DNA from: Amoebophrya sp. A120
Taxonomy: Eukaryota > Sar > Dinophyceae > Syndiniales > Amoebophryaceae
Length of the DNA stretch: 64,000 nucleotides
Assembly (NCBI GenBank): GCA_905178155.1
Contig: CAJINV010000005.1
Coordinates: forward strand, 8,306,515 to 8,370,514
Direction of reading: 5' to 3'
Positions 22,338 through 34,300 of this stretch are shown here, one piece after another. The notes beneath the pieces were generated by a model. It did not search any database. It was not told the DNA's origin and was given only the letters and a program-made list of their open reading frames with translations. A program made the position numbers and the translations under genes. Position 1 is the first letter of the stretch; each line of letters begins with the position of its first letter.

Positions 22338-25300
22338 ATGGGCGCCGCCGCAAGCTCCGCCCTGAAGGGGCCCGGAAAGGGAGGGAATAAAGACGGGGAT
22401 ACCAAATGCAAATATAATGTCTGGGTTTGGAAACTTGTGATGCAAGCCAGGGAATACTGGGCGCACTGTCATGCGTGGGCAAGCATGACAAGTTTTTGAG
22501 CTGCTATGTGTAGCGTATTCCGCATGGCAGACTGCGCTTCGCATCACAGACAAGACGATCTTATTACGCCTTCGCATGACCGGGTTCCGAGTCATGTCAG
22601 ACTAGCATGACAAATCTGGCAATCTTCCACACCCAGACATATTCGCATTTGATAGGGGAGAAAAACAAGCAACCATCGCAGCACCAGCAGTGGCGAAAGC
22701 CTAAAGATTATGCAATGCAAAATTTCGTACCAGTATAAATTACATATACAAATAATTAGCCCAGCATTACAAATTTGAATTTGTAATGCTGATTTACCTT
22801 GAGAAAGAGATTTGTAATGCATAAATGCAATTACTACGAGTACGATACTTTTGCACTGGATAAAGATTTGAAGGAAATCAAAAAGCAGAACGAGCAGCGC
22901 AGGAAAGAGCAAGAGGAGCTGGAGAAGCGACGAAAAGAGGCGGAAGAGAAGCTGAGAAAACAGAAGGGTAGCAAATGCAAATATGTTTGCGTCTGGAAAC
23001 TTGTGATGCTAAAACGTGGATGATGGAAACAGTTCCGCACGCATCCCAGCATGACAACTTTCTGGAACGCTTTCTCATAGGCATGAGAAAGTGCGTTTTT
23101 GTAGTATGTACAAAAGAGGCCCCGACTTCTTTTGTTGGTTATGCAATACAGACTTCCTAGGCATGGAAAGCTAGCATTACAAGTTCCAACCTTCCAGACC
23201 CAGACATTTTTGCATTTGATAAAGGAGCTGCTCGAACAGGAGCGAAAACGGTTGGAAACGTATCCTGAATAAAAACTTCCCCACCCCATAGTCAAAATGG
23301 GAAAGCAAATCTGCTAGACCAATCTACAACCTTAGGGTGTTGCGCATGACAAGTTTGGTCGCGTAGTGTAGTCCTTTTTAGCTCGTTCAGAAGCATCACA
23401 AAACTGCCCCACCGTGCTGATTGGAGCATTACAAATCCCAAAACAGCACGACGAGGAGTCGCTTCCCATCGAGCTCCGCATGAGAAACGTTTTGAGCATG
23501 CGTTTTTGCATGACAGCTTTGGGTTGGGGACGTTTTTACATGGGAGAAAACGGCCGAAGAGATCGACGGAGCAGAAGTCGTATGAACTGCAAAAGTATCG
23601 TACTCGTATTGCAATCATGCATTACAAATCTTTTTCTTGAGGTAAATCCGCATTACAAACCTTATTTCTCATGCTGAGGAAACTTGTAATGCATTCATAC
23701 GAGTACGTTACTTTTGCAATGCATAAGTCGGAGACTACGTCGCGGGGCAAACCACAGCGGGAAACACCGCGAGCAGCCCGGAATTGAGTCAAAACAACGA
23801 CATATCCTATGTAAAAACATCCCCACCCCAGAGTTGTCATGCAGATCTGCAATGACAAGAACATTTCTGATGCGCATCCCGATGATGGGCATTTCCAGTC
23901 GTGATTTGGAACTTGTAATGCTGTAAACGGGATAAGCGGATGGATTTGTAATGCGGCTCTCCACACTAACCTGCACTACAGTACGAACTGAAATTTGTCA
24001 TGCGTGACCACCAAAACTTCTAGGTTTGTGTTGCAAAGTCCCCATCTTGACTCTGTGGTGGGGACGTTTTTACTCAGGATACGACAACTACGGAGCAGGA
24101 GCAGCGGGGCAGAATGGCGAGCAGAACTACAATTTCAACCCTGATATCGAATGCAAATATGTCTGGTTCTGGAAGTAGGTTGCAACTTGTAATGCTGTGC
24201 TTGGATTCTAAAACAGTTATGTATTGCCTGACCAGCAAAAGGAGTGCCGTTCTTCCTACGCGGAGGGGGCATTTATTGTCATGCGCAATAGGCATGATCA
24301 GGGAGCCCTCTAATAATCTGTGATGCTAAGCCGTGTAGTTGTACAGGCATTCTGGGCCATGCACATATGCATGACAAAGAACCTGGCAATCTTCCAGACC
24401 CAGACACGTTTGCTGTTGATGCCTGATTACGTCTTCTTCGACGATCAAACGGGCAAATTATCACAAGAAAAAACTGTTTCACTGTAAACTTGTAATGCAG
24501 AAAATGCATCTGAGAAGTGTTTGTCTTGCTAGTCATGCAAGACAGTGGATTTTTAGCTGTGTTTTCCCTTAGGGATCTCGCATGGCAAATTTTCTCTGTG
24601 AAGATGTAGAGCAAACTTGTGATGCAGAACTTGCAAAATCCTTACAGTGAAACACTTTTTTCGTACGATACAAATACATCGCCTACGACTACGACGAGCA
24701 GGGTAATATCATCAACATGCAGGACGTCTTATCAAATGCAAATATGTCTGGGTCTGGAAGGTCGCCAGACTTGTCATGCAGGTTTTCCATGACGCATGAG
24801 GGCTGTGGCTGTCATATATGAGCTAGCATGACAGATTCTGCGCGACCTCTATCATGCCTCGCCTGCATGAGAAACTGCCTCTCAACTTGGTCAGAAGTGA
24901 GCAGCTTTTGGCAATCACGCAACACAGATTTTCGCACTATCCAGAATTAGCATGACAAGTTCCAGTGTTCCAGACCCAGACATATTTGCAATGCATACGT
25001 CTCGGTGCACTACGAAACGGCGGCCGAGAAAGCGCTGAAGAAAGCGGAACAGGTATCCCCAGTAAAAACAACATCCCCATCCCAGAGTTATGATGCAGAT
25101 TTGCAGTGACAGGAAGACTTGTAACTAATGCGCATCTCCACGAGAGGCATTCGCATTTCCAGTCGTGTTTTGAAATTTGTAATGCGGTAAACAGGATAAG
25201 ATAAGGAGATGGCTTTGTGATGCGAGTTTTCGTACTTGCTACAGTGCACTACAATACACAGAAGATTTTGTCATGCGCGAATTCCAAGGCATGTGGATTT

Positions 25301-28300
25301 GTGTTGCGAGATCCCCATCTCGACTCTGGGTTGGGGACGGTTTTTCACAGGATAGCAGGTCGGGATTTTCGACATTATGGAACACGAAGAGGTTATGCCA
25401 GGAAAAAAGCGTCACAGTTACACATTGTGTTGGAGAACGCGCAAGACAGACAACCTCTCTCATGCTGGAAAGGCATGCGAGCCTCGTTTATTCATACGTG
25501 TTTTCCCTTAGCATCTCTGCATTGCAAGTTTTCTCTGCAATGCAGAGCAAGTTTGTGTTGCTAAAGTTGCAACAAATGTGTAACTGTAACACTTTTTCCC
25601 TGTGATAGAGGTGGTCCCCTCGGAGTACGTGAAGAACCAGGAACGCATATCCTATATAAAGACATCCCCGCCCCAGAGTTGTCATGCAGATTTGCAAGCA
25701 CAAGAGCATTTGTAATGCGCATCCCCATGAGAGGCCTTTTCCACTGTGTTTTGGAACTTGTAATGATGTAAACAGGTTGAGGAGACGGATTTGCTATGCG
25801 GCTTCCCTTGCCAAGCTGCACAACAGTACAGCCTGCAACTTGTCATGCGTGACTCCCAAAAGTTCAAGGTGTGTGTTGCAGAACCCCCTTCTTGACTCTG
25901 GGGTGGGGATGTTTTTGCTTAGGATAACGCAAGGAAATCGAGGAGCGGCTGAAACAAGACGAGATGAAGAGGTTATCAAATGTAAAAATGTCTGGGTCTG
26001 GAAACTTGTGATGCTGAATTGCGCATGTTTGAAGCGCTTCCAATGGCAGCCAAGCATGACAAGTTTTTGAGAGGGCTGCTGATGCCTAGCACGCATTACA
26101 AATTGCGTTTTCGCATGACAAAGAAAGCCTCTGTTTTGCTGCTCATGCAACACAGATTTTCCAGGAATGCATGACACGCATTACAAGTTTCAACTTTCCA
26201 GACCCAGACATTTTTGCACTTGATAGAGGTCCAAGCAGAACGAAATCCTGCAATTGCGGCAAAGGGTATGATAGTGCACAACTGCCCCTCCCCCTCATTT
26301 GTATGGCATGAACAGCATCACAACCACCAACATTCATGGAGCCTGTGCATGACAAGTTCACGCGCCGAGTGTAGTACTGTTTCGGCTTGTTCCGGAATTT
26401 GTAATGCAAATAGTGCCATAAGGCACCAACTGGATATGTGGTTTTGCATTACAAATGAGGGGATGTTGTGCACCGTTATAAAGGGAAGTGAAAACGGGGT
26501 CGATTTTTGGGAATCCGAAAAGAAATTCGGACGTGCTGAACGCAAGTCAGCTGGGGAGCAGTCAAAAATTATGCGATGCAAAACAAGTATCCTACTCGTA
26601 TAAATGCATTACAAATTTCCTCAGCGTGAGAAAATCTGTAATGCGGATTTACCTTTAGAAAAAAATTTGTAATGCATGACTGCAATTACTACGAGTTGTG
26701 CGATACTTTTGCACAGGATAGAAATCCATTGGGACCAACAACAGCCTCCGGTCGAGCCAATTGTCGCTCAACAACACCCAGGATAAGCAGGTTTTACAGC
26801 TGCAGGACGAGTTGGTCTCCAAGCACGAGAAGCTGAAACTACCGGAAAACATGTCCTTAGAAAACACTCTGATTGACGCCGCGAACAAAATCTGGGAGCA
26901 AATTATCCGGGAAAACAAGTCCCGCCGAGTATTACAATGAACAATGCCCCCACCCCCGAACTTGGGAGAATTTGTATTGCAAACCTTTCCAAAAGAAACA
27001 TTCGCCCTCTTGCATCTATCAGCATCACAGATTTCCAATCGTGAATAGCAAAAACTTGTATTGCAAAAGATCCCAGCAAAAGCGGCGCTTGTCATGCAAG
27101 CGATGCGATTCACGCCTAGACCCTGTATCAGAAAGATTCATACTCCTTTCATGCATGACAAAAAGTTTTCTTTTGGAAAATTCGCATCACAAATTTTTGC
27201 AACTGTGGGAGTGGGGGCATTTTTAACTGTAATACCGAGCGGAGTTGAACGCGAGCGGCGGGTTAGGACCCCCGGGCAGCACGTTGACGTATCAAAAGAA
27301 AAAATTCCCCCTCCCCATATCGAAAGCGACATCTGTGACGCTGTATTTGAGTACACAAATCGACTTGTATTGCTAGAAGGCCAAGAGCCGCAGTTGTGGC
27401 CTCGTTTGCAGGCAATTTGTCGTGCTATGTCGCACTTCCAGCTGCCTCCTGTCGTGCTGAAGATGCAAGGCCTTCCCACGCCGCCCAGCACTACAGGCCG
27501 CATCTTTTGTTCCCTTCTAGCATGACACAGCTGATTTGTGACCACAAATCTGCATCACAGATTTCCGCTTTGATATGGGGAGGGGGGATTTTTCTTCTCG
27601 ATATGACGCAGCCGCAGAACAACACGACCAATGCGACGTCGCAGAGAACCAGCACGCGACCCTCGCAAAACAATAACAACTCTCCGGCCAAGGCAAATTT
27701 CGGCAACGACCTGAATAACCCGAACGACCCCACCATTCTGCTCACGCTGAAGAAACAGGTGGAAGAGGCGGCGCTATTGAGAGGAAAAAATCCCCCCTCC
27801 CCATATTGAAAAGGTATGTTTCCGAAAATTTGTGTTGCTGATTTGTGGCCACAATAAATCAGGTTTGTCGTGCAAGAAGACAAGTGCAAAGGCTTCCCTC
27901 CCATTCTGGAAGCGATTTGGCATGCTGTTTGGCCTAGAGGGCAGCCGTTTGCGATGCTAAGCAACTAGATCCAGGCGCACCTATCCAGGCGAAGGATCTG
28001 GCCGCAATGCCTTACAGCAAGACAGAGCGCATTTGCGTACGCAAATTCAGCACGAGAAACTTCGTTTTGATATGGGGAGGGGTGATTTTTCTCCTCGATA
28101 GGCGCACTCTCTGGAGGCGTACGAGAACGACCTGGAGACCTACGCGCAGCAGAAGTATGCGCTCATACACGAACTGGACCAGCTGGTCTTGAAGATCGAG
28201 CCCAACGCGATTTTGGGGTATAACGAGCAATTGGAAACCGCCTACGAATATCCAGTGCAAATATGTCTGCATCTGGAAACTTGTGATGCACAAAAGGAAT

Positions 28301-31300
28301 AAATAGTGAGCACACTCTGATGCGCTGCCAAGCATGACAAGTTTTTTCGTGGTTCTGAGTTGCGTACTCCGCATGAGAAACTGCGTTTTTGCATGACAGG
28401 CAAGAGGAGCCCTTCGCGGCCGCGCAATACAAAGTTCAGAGTCATTCTAGACTAGCATGACAAATCTCGCAATCACCGCCCAGACCCAGACATATTTGCA
28501 GTTGATAACGAATTTGTCGAGGGCGAGTTCGCCATTCGGAAGGGGAAACTGTGCACCATATCGCAAGAAAAAATTGTTTCACTGTAAACTTGTGATGCAT
28601 AGAATGGAGCACAGAAGTGTTTGTCTTGCTACACATGCATAGGGCATTGGAGTTTCAACCGTGTTTTATTCCCTTAATTTTCTTTGTCATGTACAACAAA
28701 TAACCTGTGATGCAAAACAACTTGCAAAAAAATCCTTACAGTGAAGCACTTTTTTCTTGCGATACACCATTCACAAGATCCACCACCAGGAGCTGCCATA
28801 TGGGGTTCTCAAACGTTACATTCTCAACCGTTGCATGATTTGTCATGCAAACTGACCATGAGGCGCCGGACGATGAAGCCGCTTCGCATGAGAAATTCTC
28901 GGAGGGCCAAATAGCACTAGAATCCGCACCAAATCTGTAATGCAAGATGCGCAAGGTTCTCCCTCTCGCCTGTGCTATTCTTGCATTACCAATGCATGTA
29001 ACAGTTGAGAATGTAACAGTTGAGAACGCCATATGCCACCCTACTACGAAGTGAAACCCTACTACCACAACGAAAACTTGACAAACAATTTCACCATGAA
29101 TCAAAACATCATCGGGACCGAGGCGACCAAGCTGAAGGCATTGGGACCGGTGCTATTGAGAGGAAAAATCCCCCCTCCCCATATCAAAACGAAATTTCTG
29201 ATGCTGGATTTGTGTACACAAATCCGAGCTGTCTTGCTGTAGAGCACTGCAGGCGCATACTAAGTGTGAGTAGAGAGGTTTTGGCCTAGGCACTTAGCAT
29301 GAAAAATGTCAGCACTGTAGGCCCAACAGCATGACAAACCGCCTGCACAATGCGGCGGAGCCTGCGGAGTTGCTTTCTTGCAAGACAGACGCGATTTGTG
29401 GCCGCAAATCAGCATCACAAATTTCCAAAAGTATACCTTTTCAGTATGGGGAGGGGGGATTTTTCCTTTTGATAGGTGCAGGCCGGGCAGGTCCGGGCGA
29501 AGATGCGAAGCATTGTATTACAATAAAAAGTGCCTCCATGGCCCCGGGAGTCAGTCGCAACAGTTTCTGAGATGCAAAGTTTCCAAACGGAAACTTTCTG
29601 TCTTGCATGAAATAAGCACTCTGAGTCTTTCTGGCACAGAATCTAGGCTCGCGAGGCACCTTTTGCATGACAGGCCCGGCTGTTGTTGGGCTCTTTAGCA
29701 ACACAAATTTTAAGCTGTTCAGCATCGAAAATTGGCGATGCTGAGACATGCAACACGGGGAATGTTTCTATTGCGAAAGGTTGCAAAAATACGTATGCTC
29801 CCATGCTTCTGGGGTGGGGGCGTTTCTCATTGTAATACATTGATGTGATTGAGTCCAAAGTCGTCGTCGCGGACGAAGGCAAGCGAAACGCGGAACAGGA
29901 CTTGGTCATGAACCACAAGAAGCTAGAGGAGTTGTTTCAAGCCATGAAGCTTGGGAAGGACATATCCAAGAGAAAAACGTTGTTAGTGTAAATTTGTGAT
30001 GCGCAACATGCAGGATTGCGTCTGTCATGCTTGGCATGCATCGTAGGGTCCATTAGCGGGCATTTTCACGTACTATCTGCGCATGACAGGTTTTTGCTGT
30101 CATGCCAGACAAATTTGTAATGCTGTTCCTCCTAAAAAGTTACACCTACAATGTTTTTTTCTTGGATAGGACAATCCGCCCGCGAATCCCGGACCCCCGG
30201 TCACCTTGCCCATCCCAATGCTGCCGACCCAGCCACAGCAGCCCGTGGATTTGAACATGACGATATCCAATAAGAAAAGATTGTAGCTGTAACTTTCTTG
30301 GAGGAATAGCATCACAAATCTGTCTGCGAGCAGAAACCTGTCATGCGCAGACTGTACGTGAAAACGCGCTTGGAAGTAGAGCCTAACGATGCATGCCCAG
30401 CATGACAGCCGCAATCACTTTGCATGTTGCGCATCACAGAGTTACACTAACAATGTTTTCTTCTTCGATAGACAAGAACGCGGGGCATAGCCGCGCAGAA
30501 CATTCCGCGCCCGGTTAGTAGCCGGCCGAAGTGGAAGCCGGGGATGGGGCCGGTGAACATGTATCAAAATGAAAAATCCCCCTTCCCATATCAACGTGGG
30601 AATTTGTGATGCTGATTTGTGGTCACGAATCACCTTTGTCTTGCCTACACGGAAATGGGAACTATGTGGCGCATTCCACAGTCAGTCTGTCATGCGCTTT
30701 CGACTGCTGCAAACCTATTTGCCATGCCTAACGGCTAGCCTTCTGCATACCCAAGAAACAGGCCCAGAAAATGACCCCAACCACTTTCTGCAAGGCAGAC
30801 CTGATTCGTGTATGCAAATCCAGCATCAGAAACCTCGTTTTTTTATATCGGGAGGGGGGATTTTTCCTTGTGATAACATGCCCAGCATTGAAGTCGTGAA
30901 AAAGTGGGCACAGCCGGGTATGCAGGACTACAGTCCGCCACATAATCAGATGGAAAGCGACAACGTCAATTTGAACCAGAACTATAGTCAGAACAACTAT
31001 GGAGGTCCTGGCGCAGGACAGCATTACAACTCTGCGAACCCGACTACCCAATACCAGTACCAGCAGGTGCAGGGCGGCGCGGGCATCTACACGAGTCCGG
31101 TCACGCGAAATTCCAGTGCGTCCAATAGCAAGGAAAAAGAGAAGGAACGGGAGCAGCTTATTGTGTGTAAAAACGTCCCCACCCCATAGACAAGATGAGA
31201 AATCTGCTAGACAAATCAGCCAGCTTTGGCTGTTGGGCATGACAAGTTTGGCTTCGTAGTGTAATCCTGTTGAGCTTGTTCAGCAGCGTCCCAGGTCTTG

Positions 31301-34300
31301 CCTATTATGCTGATTGGAGGGAGCATTTTACAAATTCCAAAACACGGCTTCGAGCAAATGCTTCTCATGGTGCTCCGCATGAGAAACCTTTTTAGCGTGC
31401 AGATTTGCATGACAGCTATCGGGTGGAGATGTTTTCACACAGGATACAGCTCATTTTTCAGCACGGGGAGAAGATGCGACAAGAAGAGTACATGCGCCAA
31501 GAGGAATATCCGAGAAAAAAACTATGTGAGTGTAAGTCTGTGATGCAGAAAATGCAAAACTGTTTACACTTGTCATGCTGCTCTTCCGTACAAAGTTACA
31601 CTTACACAGTTTTTTTGCTGGATACAGAACAGAGAAGCAGCCGAAAAAATTCGAAGTCGCAAAACAGCGTACCGACCACCGGGGGTTTCGGGCTGCCGTC
31701 CATGGAAAAAATGCAGGCGGATAGGGCGAAGTATTTTAATTTGTTTTTTTCAAAGACTGTAAGAAGTACTTTACCAATTATGGCCTCACTGCTGGCAAAA
31801 GATGTTGTTCTTGGCTTGTTCATCTTGCAGTGAAAATAGTAGTTGTCGTCCGGCGGAAGATGTTCTTCCAGTGGGTTTTTTTTGTGAATATAGAGTACGT
31901 TTTATGTTGGTCAAAAATTTTGAAACAGGATGGACCAGCAGCAGCAGCAGCAGCAGACCCAGCAAGCTCAACAGCAGCAACAGGCCGCCCAGCAGCAGCA
32001 GCAAGCCGGGAAGACAAAATGGATTCCCTACTCCACCTATGCATTGCAAATATGTCTGGATCTGGAAAGATGCAACTTGTCATGCTCAATCTGGATCGTG
32101 CCAAAAATTTGTGTTGTATGATCAGAAAGAGATGTCCACTTTTAAACAAGTTCAGATGGAGTTTCTCATGCAGGATAGGCATGACAGAGACCGTACAGAG
32201 TCTGTCATGCTAGGCCCCGCATTCCAGACCTCATGGGTCATGGAAAACCTGCATGACAAGTTTACACTCTTCCAGACCCCGACATATTTGCATTTGATGC
32301 CACCGAAGACGGCAACGTCTTCTACTACAGCGAACAAACGGGCGAATCGGTGTGGGAACTGCCCGCAAACGCAGAAGTCGACTACAGTAACTGCGAAAAC
32401 GACACTAATGTCGAGCAGCAACGGCAGAAAGAGGAGGACGAGTACTACCAACAGTACGGGTACGCAAACCGGCAAGCCTACGAAGACGCTTGGTACAAGG
32501 CGGAGGCAGAGAAACAGGCGAAAGAGCAACAGAAAATAAAGGAACAAAAGCAGGACCCTATCCTGAGTAAAAACGTCCCCACACCAGAGGCAAGATGGGG
32601 ATTTTGCAACACAAGCCTAGAAGCTTTGGGAGTCACGCATGACAAATTGCACTCCGTAGTGCAGTGCAGGATAGCAAGTGCAGCCGCATCACAGATTCAT
32701 CTGCTTATCCTGTTCATAGCATCACAAATTCCAAAACACGATTGGAAATGTTTACCATAGGTATGCGCATCACAAATGTCCTTGCCATTGCAAATCTGCA
32801 TGACAACTCTTGGGTGGGGACGTTTTTCCTCAGGATAGACCCGTTTTACCACTTGCGACAGCACGAGCAGCATATCCTGTGCAAAAGCATCTTCGCACTT
32901 ACTCGTGATGATTGCAGGCATGCATGCATGACAAATTTCCTTTCCAAGGTGAAACAGCACGACAAATTCAATTTTTCATGCTGAGAACATTTGTAATGCA
33001 ATTTATACTAGATAGTGCGATGCTTTTGCAATTCATACAGCAACAGGCACAACAGCAAGCCGAGTGGGCGGAGTGGTACTGCTGTAAATGAGGTTTTATT
33101 TTGGTAAATGCATGGATCGTGTGTGCGCTATGCATGACAGGCAGCTGTTGCGTTGCGCTGCCTCGCATGACAAAGGCAAGTTTCTTCGAAAATATAATCT
33201 ACAGGTACAAGCAATATCAAGCGTGGTACGCCGGGAGTGTGGGTGGACAACAGCACCAACTTATGGGAATGAAATATATACTTCCTGTCATGAGGATGAG
33301 CTTTTGTTTAAATAGCATTTTATGCATGACAAAACCGCTCTGCAGTCATGCAGACTAGGACAGCAAATGACAAGTTTAGTATTTCATCCCCATATTGCAC
33401 AACCAGCAGCAAAACAATCCGTATGGAAATAACAGCAGCCAGCCCTTCGTTGGCAACCCCTACCAAAACCAGCAAAATACCAATGCGGGCTACGGAGCAC
33501 AACAGCAACGGGGACCACACCACAATGCAAACTCCCCCGGTATGGCGTTCTCAAGCGTTACATTCTCAACTGTTACATGAATTTGTAATGCAAGGCTAGC
33601 ACAGGCGAGAGAGAGAACCTTGCGCGTCTTGCATTACAGGTTTGGTGCGGATTACAGTGCTATTTAGCCATCCGGGAATTTGTCATGCGAAGCAGCTCGA
33701 TCGTCTGGCGGGTCATGGTCATTTTGCATGACAAATCGTGTAACAGTTGAGGATGTAACGTTTGAGAACCCCATACCCGGCGGGCCACAGCATCAGCAGA
33801 ACCAGCGACCTCCCACTGGGGGAACCCCGAATTTGCCGCCCGGGGTGCGCTATCAAATGCAAAAGTGTCTGGGTCTGGAAGAATGCGCGATTTACATTAA
33901 CATTGCTTGACTTCCGGGTTCTGGTACGGCATACCCCCAGCGAGAGGTGAACTCGACAGGTGACCTCGACAGGTGACCTTGACAGGTGACCTTGACCGGT
34001 GACCTAGACAGGTGACTTGGACAGGTGACCTGTACAGGTGGCCGCGACAGGTGACGACGACAGGCGAGGCGAGAGGATAAATCACAGGCGAGGCCAGCGC
34101 CTACGCTCGTGTCGTATGTTATTGACGTGAAAAGCAAACATTTGCGACACAGAAAATGAAAAAGAGAAAAGCGCAAAAAAAAAAACTGCGACGCAGAACA
34201 TGAAAAAGATAAGAGCGCAAAAACACAAACTGCCCCCACACACACACAAAGAAGTCTCTGCGTCGCGGTGCAAAAATATTAAAAAAGTGCTTTCTCTTTG

